Shown: piece by piece, positions 16,957 to 24,442 of the stretch | Numbering within the stretch: position 1 is the stretch's first letter | Layout: every line of letters starts with the position of its first letter | From: Candidatus Hydrothermus pacificus | GTDB lineage: Bacteria > Hydrothermota > Hydrothermia > Hydrothermales > Hydrothermaceae | Assembly: GCA_002011615.1 (NCBI GenBank) | Contig: MTOH01000002.1 | Coordinates: 143,526 to 207,525 of the forward strand | Length of the DNA: 64,000 bases | Direction of reading: 5' to 3' | The notes under the pieces: model-generated | Database searches by the model: none | What the model was told of the DNA's origin: nothing | What the model saw: the letters and a program-made list of their open reading frames with translations, nothing else | Made by a program: the position numbers and the translations under genes

Positions 16957-17429
16957 AAGAAATCGGATACTTTATTAAAGAGATAAAAGAAACACATAAA
17001 GATATTTTAAAAATCCTTGAATTATCCCCTTCAGCTCTCCAGAAGAAAATCAAGAACTGGACAGTGAAAGATGCAATAGCCCATATAATTTCATGGAGAA
17101 AGGAAGAAATGGAAATTGTTAAAAAGGCAGTCAAAGAAAAAAAACCAGAATGGAACTATTTTTTGAAAACACAAAAAGACCTTGATAAATGGAATGAGAA
17201 AGAGATAAGTAAAAGAAAAGATAAAACTCCGAAAGAATTAAAACAGGAACTTGAGAATATTTTAAGAGAATGGCTCTCATTGCTTGAAAATATGGATGAA
17301 AAGATACTGGGAAAAGAATTCCAGACACCCTGGGAAGGAAAGACAACTGTAAGGGAATACATAGAGGTAGAAATTGAACATACAAAGGGACATCTGGAAA
17401 GGATAAAGAATACTTTAAGAAACTTTTAA
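16953..17429 (+). CDS. DinB/DfsB-family four-helix-bundle protein (ClbS-like)
   Basis: A 158-residue all-helical protein. NWTVKDAIAHIISWRKEE near residue 37 and VEIEHTKGHLERIK near the C-terminus place the His residues of the metal site found in the DinB/YfiT/maleylpyruvate-isomerase-like superfamily, here of the ClbS/DfsB subgroup. Such proteins are often metal-dependent hydrolases or thiol transferases that detoxify small molecules. It overlaps the GNAT gene by four bases, suggesting a two-gene detoxification or modification unit. Confidence 0.75.
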   Translation: MKEIGYFIKEIKETHKDILKILELSPSALQKKIKNWTVKDAIAHIISWRKEEMEIVKKAVKEKKPEWNYFLKTQKDLDKWNEKEISKRKDKTPKELKQELENILREWLSLLENMDEKILGKEFQTPWEGKTTVREYIEVEIEHTKGHLERIKNTLRNF

Positions 17430-17501
17430 ATACTAAATTATACTCTATGATGGAGAAGAACAGATTTAAAAACATTTTAAAAATTAAATCAGGTATACTC
17501 T

Positions 17502-17531
17502 TTGATTTTTCTGTGTTTTTTAATTTAATAT
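17502..17531 (+). promoter_or_regulatory. Probable promoter (TTGATT-18-TAATAT)
   Basis: TTGATT (17502-17507) and TAATAT (17526-17531) are 18 bases apart. They precede a short leader with GGGAGG before the GTG at 17560. Confidence 0.5.
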
Positions 17532-17559
17532 TTAAGAATTAAAAAGGGAGGTTAAAGTT

Positions 17560-18090
17560 GTGAATAAAAAGTATGTGATAAGTGTCATCGGAGTTGTTTC
17601 CCTCCTGTGGCTTGCAGGCTGTAAGTGTCAGATTGAAACAGGTAAAACCGCGGATACTTCCAGAAAGAGCGAGGGTATTTCCGGGGAATTAGAAATTTCA
17701 AATATCGTTTTCTGTTCTGAAGAGCCATCTGGTTATATGGAATACCAGGAACAGCCAGAAGCCACTTATAAACCAGGAGATGTTGTCTGGATTTACTGTA
17801 ATCTGGAAGGTGTAAAGTATAATGTAAATCCTGATAGTTCTCAGGAAACATGGATTACTGTTAATCTAAAGGTTATTTCACCGGATGATGAGGTTGTCCT
17901 TGAACAGGAAATATTAAATGAACACAGGAACTTCCCAAAGGAGTTTGATATGAACACTTTATTTTTAAAGATAAATATAAATACAACTCCTGAAATGGAG
18001 GAAGGCAGGTACATTGCAAAAGTTACTCTTAATGATAAACTCGCTGGTAGAGAGGTAACTGCATCCAGTGTGTTTAATCTGAAAAAGTGA
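17560..18090 (+). CDS. Lipoprotein of unknown function
   Basis: A 176-residue protein starting at GTG 17560 behind GGGAGG. The N-terminus MNKKYVISVIGVVSLLWLAG ends in the lipobox LAGC, so Cys21 should be lipidated. The mature part is beta-rich (LEISNIVFCSEEPSGYMEY, ETWITVNLKVISPDDEVVL, GRYIAKVTLNDKLAG), like a single Ig-like or fibronectin-like sandwich. I recognise no specific family. The stop overlaps the zinc-ribbon gene's GTG (GTGA), so the two are made together. Confidence 0.7.
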   Translation: MNKKYVISVIGVVSLLWLAGCKCQIETGKTADTSRKSEGISGELEISNIVFCSEEPSGYMEYQEQPEATYKPGDVVWIYCNLEGVKYNVNPDSSQETWITVNLKVISPDDEVVLEQEILNEHRNFPKEFDMNTLFLKININTTPEMEEGRYIAKVTLNDKLAGREVTASSVFNLKK

Positions 18091-19112
18091 AAAGAAAATG
18101 TCCATGGGGTCATGGAAGTTTATCAAAGGCAAAGATTATAGGTATAGAAGTAGATTACTGCCCTGAATGCGGAGGAATATTTTTTGACAAAGGGGAATTC
18201 AAACGGATTACGAAGGTTGACCTGGTAACAGGGAGGAGGGAAAAAGAATATAAAATTCCCTGTCCTGCTTGCTCTTCTGATATGCACGAATTCAGCCACA
18301 ATCTATTAACTCTTGATTCATCTGCCTTTTACTGCAGAAAATGTGAGGGACTTTTTATTCCGGGAAAAACGATGCAAAAGTCCTTTCCTGAAATTGAAAA
18401 AATATCGCCTGAACATGAGACAATAAAAGCTCTCATAACAGTAGCCCTTTTAGAAAGAATACACGGAGAATTTGAAAAAATTTCTCCTTCTGAGATTTTT
18501 TGTCCTTTTGATAATAATCCTCTTATGAATTATGAATTAAAAAATGAATGGAGTAAAAAAACAGAGGTTAAAAGGTGCGGATATTGTGGTGGAATGTTTT
18601 TTCAAAGAGGAAATGCATATTCAGTGGATAAAGAGGCTGTTTTAAAGATAGATGAAGAACAAACAGAAATTCATGAATTTCATCATAACTCGCCCGATTG
18701 TCCCGTTTGTAGAAAAAAAATGAGGAAATTTATAAACCCTGCAATAAAGATTGATGGTGTATTTATATGCTCTTTTTGCTATGGGATGTGGTTTGAAAGG
18801 GGAAGGGTAAAGAAATTTAAAGAGTTTGTTGAAAGCAGGAAGATGAAGTATCGTTCTAAGGAAGACAGGATTGCGGTTACAATTGTAAAAAAACTCGGGC
18901 CGGAAAAAGCAATGCCCTATTTAAATGCCATTTATTATGATTTGAAGAAAAAAGCTGATGAGGAAGCAAAAAAACCTTCTGTCCCGAAAATTGCCTTTTT
19001 ATCATTTCTTTTCTCCTTTTTACCCCCACCTTTGAGAGTCGCTCTTTTATTTGCAGAGGATATTCTTTATACAATAAAGGACTTTCTGGATAAGAGAAAG
19101 GGAGGGGATTGA
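18087..19112 (+). CDS. Protein with four tandem TFIIB-type zinc ribbons
   Basis: A 341-residue protein with four zf-TFIIB-like units. Each has CP...C followed about 20 residues later by CPxCGG-like knuckles and an acidic tail: C5...YCPECGGIFFDKGE, CPACS...YCRKCEGLF, CPFD...RCGYCGGMFFQRG and CPVC...CSFCYGMWFERG. A hydrophobic stretch FLSFLFSFLPPPLRVALLF near residue 308 may anchor it to the membrane. The start GTG overlaps the lipoprotein stop. The usual family has one ribbon in about 100 residues, so four in a row is unusual. The role is unknown. Confidence 0.75.
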   Translation: MKRKCPWGHGSLSKAKIIGIEVDYCPECGGIFFDKGEFKRITKVDLVTGRREKEYKIPCPACSSDMHEFSHNLLTLDSSAFYCRKCEGLFIPGKTMQKSFPEIEKISPEHETIKALITVALLERIHGEFEKISPSEIFCPFDNNPLMNYELKNEWSKKTEVKRCGYCGGMFFQRGNAYSVDKEAVLKIDEEQTEIHEFHHNSPDCPVCRKKMRKFINPAIKIDGVFICSFCYGMWFERGRVKKFKEFVESRKMKYRSKEDRIAVTIVKKLGPEKAMPYLNAIYYDLKKKADEEAKKPSVPKIAFLSFLFSFLPPPLRVALLFAEDILYTIKDFLDKRKGGD

Positions 19113-20047
19113 GAGGATTTCCAGAACCTGAAATAGTTGTAAGTGCCTGTTTAAATCTTGAACCCGTAAGGTACAACGGGAAATATGTAAAGGATGATTT
19201 TGTTTTAAAACTAAAAAAATACTCTCAATTTATACCTGTGTGCCCTGAAGTTGAAATAGGGCTCGGTGTCCCCAGGGATAAGATAATAGTTTATAAAAAA
19301 GAAAAAAATTTTTATTTGTATCAGCCATCTCAAAAAATTGAACTTACCGATAAAATGATAGAATTTTCAGAAAAATTTTTAAATTCTTTAGCCAATATAG
19401 ACGGTTTTTTATTAAAGAGTAAATCACCCTCCTGCGGTTTATCAGGAACCGTAATATACAAAGACCCTGACAGAAAAATTTATCACTCAAGAGGAAGAGG
19501 AATTTTTGCATTGAAGGTCGTTGAGAAATTTCCCCTTTTACCTGCAGAGGATGAAAAAAGGCTTAAAAATAAGGAGATAAAAGATCATTTCCTTACAAGA
19601 ATTTTTGCAATTTGTGAGTTGAGAAATTTAATTAAAAACCTCAAGGGAATGGATGATTTAATAAAATTTCATCAAAGATACAAGTATTTACTTATGGCTC
19701 ATTCACAGGCAAAATTAAAGGAGATGGGAAGGCTTATAGCAGGTTATAATAAGAAAAATTTAAGAGATATTGTTAATAGATACAGGGAATTATTTTTAAT
19801 TGCTTTAAAAAGAAAACCTTCAAAGGGACAGCATATAAATGTCCTTGAACACATTCTGGGTCATATTTCTGATAAGTTGAATAAAGGAGAAAAAGAACAT
19901 TTTATGGAACTTGTTGAAAAATATAAAAAAGGTTTTGCAGAACTTCAAACTTTAAAAGAAATTTTAAAATCCTTTGCATACAGGTTTAAGGACGATTATA
20001 TAATAAATCAGGTTTATTTAGAACCCTATCCTGAGGATTTGATATAA
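19109..20047 (+). CDS. DUF523-DUF1722 protein (YbgA/TudS-like)
   Basis: A 312-residue two-domain protein. Residues 1-150 are DUF523: SACL, CPEVEIGLGVPR and SPSCGL place the three cysteines that bind a [4Fe-4S] cluster in the 4-thiouracil desulfidase TudS. Residues about 170-300 are DUF1722 (YbgA), with FHQRYKYLLMAHS and YRELFLIALKRKPSKGQH. The same fusion occurs widely in bacteria. It may desulfurate thiolated bases, but the fused form is not characterised as far as I know. The start is TTG at 19109, overlapping the previous stop. Confidence 0.85.
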   Translation: MRGFPEPEIVVSACLNLEPVRYNGKYVKDDFVLKLKKYSQFIPVCPEVEIGLGVPRDKIIVYKKEKNFYLYQPSQKIELTDKMIEFSEKFLNSLANIDGFLLKSKSPSCGLSGTVIYKDPDRKIYHSRGRGIFALKVVEKFPLLPAEDEKRLKNKEIKDHFLTRIFAICELRNLIKNLKGMDDLIKFHQRYKYLLMAHSQAKLKEMGRLIAGYNKKNLRDIVNRYRELFLIALKRKPSKGQHINVLEHILGHISDKLNKGEKEHFMELVEKYKKGFAELQTLKEILKSFAYRFKDDYIINQVYLEPYPEDLI

Positions 20048-20097
20048 ATTAAAATAATAAATTTTCTTTTTATTTAAAAGAGCCCTTAACGAATTCA

Positions 20098-20137
20098 ATT
20101 AGATTTTTAACAAGGCAACTCGTAATCTTGACATTAC
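20098..20137 (+). repeat. Conserved intergenic block, copy 1
   Basis: ATTAGATTTTTAACAAGGCA followed by ACTCG and a TTGACA is closely matched at 24175-24214. About 28 of 40 positions agree, with two blocks (ATTAGATTTTT and CAACTCG) identical. It ends in the -35 region of the gene at 20167. Confidence 0.4.
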
Positions 20138-20158
20138 CAAGCATTTTGACTTTATAAT
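20128..20158 (+). promoter_or_regulatory. Leaderless promoter of the aldolase-like gene
   Basis: TTGACA (20128-20133) and TATAAT (20153-20158) are 19 bases apart, a long spacing. The ATG at 20167 is 8 bases past the -10, with no room for a Shine-Dalgarno in the transcript. Confidence 0.55.
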
Positions 20159-20166
20159 TCAAGGTT

Positions 20167-21264
20167 ATGATAAAAAATCTTCAGATTAAAGAACCAACTC
20201 TTTTACTTGATAGAGAAAAAGTTTTGAGAAATATAAAAAGGATGTCAGAAAAGGCAAAAAAGAGCGGGGTTATTTTCCGTCCCCATTTTAAAACACATCA
20301 ATCAAAAAAAATCGGATCATGGTTCAGAGATTTTTTAATTGATAAAATAACTGTTTCTTCTTTAAATATGGCGCTCTATTTTTCAGAAGATAACTGGCAG
20401 GATATTACCGTTGCTTTTCCTGTAAATTTAAGGGAGATTGAGAAAATAAACTATCTTTCTTCAAAAATAACGCTCAATCTTCTTGTTGAATCTGTTGAGT
20501 CAGTTAGATTTCTCAAATCAGAGTTAAAAAATCCTGTTAATATTTTTATAAAGATAGATACGGGTTATAAAAGAACAGGTGTTTTTCCTCAAAATATAGA
20601 TATCATAGATAAAATATTAGAAGAAACTCAGAAGTCTGATTTACTTGAATTTAAAAGATTTCTTACTCACGCGGGTCATACATATAAGGCTAAAAGCGTG
20701 AAAGAGATAAAAGAGATATATAAAGAGACCGTTAGAATACTCAGGGAGCTTAAAAGTAGATATATAAAAGATTTCCCTGATTTAATTCTTTCTATTGGTG
20801 ATACCCCTTCCTGTTCAGTAGTTGAAAATTTTGAAGGTGTTGATGAAGTTCGCCCTGGAAATTTTGTATTTTATGATGTTCAACAACTTGAACTCGGTGT
20901 GTGCAATTCCGATGATATTGCGGTATGTATGGCATGCCCTGTTGTGGCAAAACACAAAGATAGAAAAGAAGTTGTTATTTATGGTGGGGCGGTTCATTTT
21001 TCAAAAGATTATGCTGTGGATAAAAAAGGTAATATAAAATATGGATATCTTGCTGAGTTTGATGGTGAAAAATGGGACATGAAGGATAAGTGCTGTTATC
21101 TCAAATCTCTTTCTCAGGAGCACGGAATTTTAAAAACCTGTGATTACCATTTTGAAAGATTGAAAATAGGTGATATAGTTTTTATATTACCCGCTCATTC
21201 CTGCCTTACAGCAAATCTTATGAAATCATACATGACATTAGAAGGGATACTTATTAAAGATTAA
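20167..21264 (+). CDS. D-threonine aldolase / D-serine dehydratase-like PLP enzyme
   Basis: A 365-residue fold-type III PLP enzyme. LDREKVLRNIKRM and RPHFKTHQ near residue 38 carry the Schiff-base lysine (K42). HAGHTY, SIGDTPSC and EVRPGNFVFYD bind PLP phosphate and ring. SQEHGI and PAHSCLT near the C-terminus supply the His and Cys of the metal site specific to the DSD1/D-threonine aldolase group. It should split or dehydrate a D-3-hydroxy amino acid. It is preceded by a leaderless promoter and followed closely by a lipoprotein gene. Confidence 0.85.
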   Translation: MIKNLQIKEPTLLLDREKVLRNIKRMSEKAKKSGVIFRPHFKTHQSKKIGSWFRDFLIDKITVSSLNMALYFSEDNWQDITVAFPVNLREIEKINYLSSKITLNLLVESVESVRFLKSELKNPVNIFIKIDTGYKRTGVFPQNIDIIDKILEETQKSDLLEFKRFLTHAGHTYKAKSVKEIKEIYKETVRILRELKSRYIKDFPDLILSIGDTPSCSVVENFEGVDEVRPGNFVFYDVQQLELGVCNSDDIAVCMACPVVAKHKDRKEVVIYGGAVHFSKDYAVDKKGNIKYGYLAEFDGEKWDMKDKCCYLKSLSQEHGILKTCDYHFERLKIGDIVFILPAHSCLTANLMKSYMTLEGILIKD

Positions 21265-21274
21265 AGAATAAAGT

Positions 21275-21745
21275 ATGAAATTTAATGTTTTACTGTTTTT
21301 GATTGTTTTAAACGGATGTAATTTTATGATGAAGTTGTCAGAAAATGATAAAAAGGAAATCTTAAGGCTTGCACTTGAAAAGGCAATTGTTCACAAGGAA
21401 ATACCTGATTATGGATTGATTAAAGATAAAAATAGAATTGTTATTTTAAAAGAAAATGTGGAGCCTGAGCGGATTCCTGATTTTAAAGATGTAAAATTTT
21501 ATCTTCTCTCCTATGATGAGATTCAGAAAAAGGCAAATAAAGAGGGGGATTTTTTGTATCTCAGGATTTCTGATTTTGAAATCAAAAATAGAAAAGTTTA
21601 CATCAGAGTTGAAAATGTCTGGATTATGAGTGAAAAAACAAAGGCAAAAGGGATATTTTATCTAAGTGGTGGCGGTATTATGCTGGAGTTTGAAAAAGTT
21701 TATGGAAAATGGAATTGTAAGGTAATTGAGAAATGGATATCATAA
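21275..21745 (+). CDS. Small lipoprotein of unknown function
   Basis: A 156-residue protein with N-terminus MKFNVLLFLIVLNGCNFM, where LNGC is a lipobox (Cys15). The mature part alternates helices and strands (RIPDFKDVKFYLLSYDEI, FLYLRISDFEIKNRKVYIRV, GIMLEFEKVYGKWNC) and looks like a compact nuclear-transport-factor or cystatin-like fold. No family is recognised. It ends overlapping the next frame by 13 bases. Confidence 0.6.
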   Translation: MKFNVLLFLIVLNGCNFMMKLSENDKKEILRLALEKAIVHKEIPDYGLIKDKNRIVILKENVEPERIPDFKDVKFYLLSYDEIQKKANKEGDFLYLRISDFEIKNRKVYIRVENVWIMSEKTKAKGIFYLSGGGIMLEFEKVYGKWNCKVIEKWIS

Positions 21746-22170
21746 AAAGATTTCCAATTGAATATTGTGTAAAGGTTATAAATGAAATGGGTGATATGAT
21801 GAACAGGATAACAACATGGGACTACGAGACATATGGCTATAACTGTCTTCTATTTAATAAAGAAGAAGCCAGTAAAACTATTCAGGAAGCCAAAGAAAGC
21901 AGAGTTCTCTCTACTCAGGAAATCAAGGATTTTTTTAACAGGCGTTTAATTGAAATAAAAAGAGATACTACGGATGAAAAGCTAAAAAGAGCGGGTATAT
22001 CTGAAAAAGATTTTCAGGAGAAATACCACGAATTTGAAAGTGTGATAAATTTTCTGTCAGAAGAAACAGATAAAGTTTACGAAGTGGTCAACACCTATTA
22101 TAGATGGCTTATATACATAAAGGATAAAATTGTTTTTTTCAGCATACTTTCACAGGTTCATCTGGATTAG
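21733..22170 (+). CDS. Hypothetical protein, 145 residues
   Basis: An open frame whose ATG at 21733 lies in the last codons of the lipoprotein gene. A later in-frame ATG at 21784 or 21796 is also possible. The product is largely helical and charged (NKEEASKTIQEAKESRVL, DEKLKRAGISEKDFQEKY, FESVINFLSEETDKVYEVV), with no membrane segment. I do not recognise it. Its codon use is like its neighbours', which supports coding. Confidence 0.5.
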   Translation: MDIIKRFPIEYCVKVINEMGDMMNRITTWDYETYGYNCLLFNKEEASKTIQEAKESRVLSTQEIKDFFNRRLIEIKRDTTDEKLKRAGISEKDFQEKYHEFESVINFLSEETDKVYEVVNTYYRWLIYIKDKIVFFSILSQVHLD

Positions 22171-22198
22171 GAGCCTTTAATTCTTACTCAAAGTAAAA

Positions 22199-22223
22199 TA
22201 TACATTACATTTTGTAAAGTATA
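22199..22223 (+). promoter_or_regulatory. Inverted-repeat operator candidate upstream of the XRE gene
   Basis: TATACATTAC-ATTTT-GTAAAGTATA forms 10-base arms with one mismatch around a 5-base centre. It ends one base before the -35 TTGACA, a typical place for an autoregulatory site. Confidence 0.5.
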
Positions 22224-22224
22224 C

Positions 22225-22254
22225 TTGACATTCAGGGTCAAAATCCTGTATTAT
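22225..22254 (+). promoter_or_regulatory. Leaderless promoter of the XRE regulator (TTGACA-18-TATTAT)
   Basis: TTGACA (22225-22230) and TATTAT (22249-22254) are 18 bases apart. The GTG start at 22261 lies 6 bases after the -10. Confidence 0.55.
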
Positions 22255-22260
22255 TATAAT

Positions 22261-22476
22261 GTGAAGAATAAAAAATTAAAATGCAATCTTAAAAAAATAA
22301 GATTTCTGGAGGGTGAAATGACGCAGGAGGAGCTTGCAAAAAAAGTGGGTGTTTCAAGGCAGACAATAATTGCAATAGAAAAAGGCAGATACACGCCATC
22401 TGTATATCTTGCTCTTAAGATTTCAAAGGTTTTAAATAAAAAGGTTGAGGAAATCTTTGAACTGGAGGGGTTATGA
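22261..22476 (+). CDS. XRE/Cro-type HTH transcriptional regulator (YozG-like)
   Basis: A 71-residue helix-turn-helix protein. MTQEELAKKVGVSRQTIIAI is the textbook HTH and EKGRYTPSVYLALKISKVLN completes the fold, followed by EEIFEL. I chose GTG 22261 because the family normally begins about 20 residues before MTQEEL, and the leaderless promoter fits exactly. An internal ATG at 22318 with a GGAGGG would give only the truncated HTH. Its stop overlaps the following membrane-protein gene by four bases, the usual pairing of this regulator type with a DUF2178-like membrane protein. Confidence 0.88.
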   Translation: MKNKKLKCNLKKIRFLEGEMTQEELAKKVGVSRQTIIAIEKGRYTPSVYLALKISKVLNKKVEEIFELEGL

Positions 22477-23144
22477 ATCTTATAAATACCATGTTTTTTA
22501 TTCTGGTAGTCGTATTTTCTCTTCTTGGTCTTGCAGTTTCTCCATTTCTTCTGCTCGGCACAATATTTATTGCAGCGGTATTTTTATTTTTAAGAAGAGG
22601 AGGAGTTTTAAAGGACCAGGATGAGATGCAGGAATTCCTTGATTATAAATCAGGATATTACTCCTTCTACTTTGTAATATTTGTTGCGACGATTTTTCTC
22701 GTAATTAAACTTTTAAAAAATCCAGCGAATGTTCCGCCTGACCTTGCTGTTATAATTCTTCTACCTCTGATTTTTAAATTTGCGGTTCAATCTTTTGAAT
22801 ACAAAAATTACAAAAGAGCGGGTTTTATAATTTCTCTTTTACCCGGGATTTTCTGGTTTATATTTGTTTTTCTTGAATATATTTCACAGGGTTTTTCTAC
22901 AGGATTTTTTATTGAGATATTACCTGTTCTTTTAATCATTGCCTTTTCTGTTCTGGGCTTAAAATTTCCAAGATTTTCAGGAACAGTGCTTTTACTTATT
23001 TCATTTTTCTTTTTATTTATACTTGCAAAAAGCAAACTTCCTGCAATGACAAAGATAGGGGTTTCATCATTTTTGCCGTTACCTTTGATTTTATCAGGAT
23101 TTTTTTATATTTTTTCTAAAAAAGAGGAGGTAAAGAATGAATAA
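22473..23144 (+). CDS. Multi-pass membrane protein paired with the XRE regulator
   Basis: A 223-residue protein with about seven hydrophobic segments and very few charges. A short cytoplasmic loop KDQDEMQEFLDYKSG follows segment 2. Small YozG-type regulators are frequently coupled to membrane proteins with this DxxDE(M/R)q loop (DUF2178/DUF3796-like), whose function is not established. The gene overlaps the regulator's stop by four bases and its own 3' end overlaps the next gene by eight. Confidence 0.65.
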   Translation: MNLINTMFFILVVVFSLLGLAVSPFLLLGTIFIAAVFLFLRRGGVLKDQDEMQEFLDYKSGYYSFYFVIFVATIFLVIKLLKNPANVPPDLAVIILLPLIFKFAVQSFEYKNYKRAGFIISLLPGIFWFIFVFLEYISQGFSTGFFIEILPVLLIIAFSVLGLKFPRFSGTVLLLISFFFLFILAKSKLPAMTKIGVSSFLPLPLILSGFFYIFSKKEEVKNE

Positions 23145-23580
23145 TTTTATTTTAGCATTCTTGATTTTTTCAAATCCCGGAAGTTCAAAGATTGGTCTGA
23201 AGATAAGTATAAGTGGCGCGATTTTACCCTCAATTTCATTTATGTATGAGTTCGATAGAAAGAATGCTGTTGAATTTTCTTTCGCAGGATTACCTGTTCA
23301 GGGAACTTTTATTTTCAGATATGAGGTAAACTACCTGTTCAAACCCAGAACAAAGAGAAATTTAGCCTCCTGTTTTAAAGCAGGATTCGGACATATGGGA
23401 GGTGAAGGAAAGCATCTTTTTGATTTCCATCCTGAAATAGGAGGAGTTTACACAGGATTTAAAAAATGGGATTTATATTTTGGAGGAGGAATTCTTGCAA
23501 TTTTTAAAATGGTGAATGTAGAAAGAAAGGGAATAATGTTTGCGCCGATTTTCAATTTTGCAGGTATGTATAAACTTTGA
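23137..23580 (+). CDS. Exported protein, probable small outer-membrane barrel
   Basis: A 147-residue protein with a short signal-like N-terminus (MNNFILAFLIFSNPGSSK). The rest is alternating beta strands rich in aromatics and Gly: GLKISISGAILPSISFMYEF, FIFRYEVNYLF, WDLYFGGGILAIFKMV. This fits a small transmembrane beta-barrel of outer-membrane type. No family is assigned. It ends in hydrophobic KL, compatible with a barrel end. It is coupled to the membrane protein upstream and followed by a cupin gene. Confidence 0.5.
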   Translation: MNNFILAFLIFSNPGSSKIGLKISISGAILPSISFMYEFDRKNAVEFSFAGLPVQGTFIFRYEVNYLFKPRTKRNLASCFKAGFGHMGGEGKHLFDFHPEIGGVYTGFKKWDLYFGGGILAIFKMVNVERKGIMFAPIFNFAGMYKL

Positions 23581-23598
23581 AGATTAAAAGGAGAAAAA

Positions 23599-23928
23599 AT
23601 GATTGAAAAAATTATACTTGAACAAAAAATCAAGGAAATTAAAAAACCCTGGTCTCCCCTGCAAATTGCAAGAATCAATAATTATGTTATAAGAATTGCT
23701 CTTTTTGATGGTGAGTATCACTGGCACAAACATGAAGATGAAGATGAACTTTTTTATGTTTATAAAGGGAAAATAATTATTCAGATAGAAAATCAGCAGG
23801 ATTTAACTTTAAATGAAGGTGAGATGGTTTTAATTCCCAAAAGGGTTATGCATTGTCCTAAAAGTATTGAACCTTCATATGTTTTGCTCTTCGAACCCAT
23901 AACACTAAAATCAAGTGGAACCCGATAA
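23599..23928 (+). CDS. Cupin-domain protein
   Basis: A 109-residue single cupin. Cupin motif 1 is seen as YHWHKHEDEDELFYVYKGK (metal ligands H-x-H plus E) and motif 2 as LNEGEMVLIPKRVMHCP (final His). Small cupins of this type bind a metal and act as isomerases, dioxygenases or sensors; the specific role is unknown. GGAG lies seven bases ahead of the ATG. It is the last gene before a stretch of about 440 bases leading to a tRNA. Confidence 0.88.
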   Translation: MIEKIILEQKIKEIKKPWSPLQIARINNYVIRIALFDGEYHWHKHEDEDELFYVYKGKIIIQIENQQDLTLNEGEMVLIPKRVMHCPKSIEPSYVLLFEPITLKSSGTR

Positions 23929-24174
23929 GCTGTATCTCTATTTTCTGGATTTATGTTAGGACTATGATACTTTTTATTTCTGGAGTTGTTCATATATGTT
24001 TTTCATGTTATAGGAATATATCTAAAACTTGTTTATGTTTTTATCCTGAGGGCTCTATAACTGGATTCGTTATTTGAAATTTAAGATATCTGTGGGCTCA
24101 TATAAAAATCCAACTTTCCTTAGAAGAGATAAAAAACACTGCACCGAGAGTAAGTTAGGGTCAAATCTATTCTG

Positions 24175-24214
24175 ATTAGATTTTTGATGAGACAACTCGA
24201 AAAATTGAAATCAG
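24175..24214 (+). repeat. Conserved intergenic block, copy 2
   Basis: ATTAGATTTTTGATGAGACA followed by ACTCG and a TTGAAA; see copy 1 at 20098-20137. Identical blocks are ATTAGATTTTT and CAACTCG. Confidence 0.4.
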
Positions 24215-24315
24215 TATTTAAAATACTTTTTAATTTTATTATATAAAAACAGTTTATAGGTAGGGTAATGTGAAAAAGTTTTTATATATAATCTTAGCAG
24301 ATAAGTTTTTCATAA

Positions 24316-24345
24316 TTGAAACAAAGGTGTTTGATGATTTAAAAT
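24316..24345 (+). promoter_or_regulatory. tRNA-Pro promoter (TTGAAA-18-TAAAAT)
   Basis: TTGAAA (24316-24321) and TAAAAT (24340-24345) are 18 bases apart, 21 bases before the tRNA 5' end. Confidence 0.6.
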
Positions 24346-24366
24346 AGAAATTAATAAAAAAACTAA

Positions 24367-24441
24367 CGGGGAGTAGCGCAGCCCGGTTAGCGCGCTTGGT
24401 TCGGGACCAAGAGGTCGAGGGTTCAAATCCCTCCTCCCCGA
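24367..24441 (+). tRNA. tRNA-Pro, anticodon CGG
   Basis: Full cloverleaf. The acceptor stem pairs CGGGGAG with CTCCCCG, and the discriminator is A. The anticodon arm CTTGG-TTCGGGA-CCAAG has anticodon CGG at loop positions 3-5 and G37, as in proline tRNAs. The T arm is GAGGG-TTCAAAT-CCCTC. CCA is not encoded, so it must be added; the converging cca-type gene ends two bases away. Confidence 0.97.
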
Positions 24442-24442
24442 T

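Larger units (their letters stand above)
23929..24366. other. Gene-free stretch before tRNA-Pro
   Basis: No convincing reading frame on either strand. It holds copy 2 of the conserved block (24175-24214) and the tRNA promoter (24316-24345). The first ~200 bases look like decayed sequence. Confidence 0.5.
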
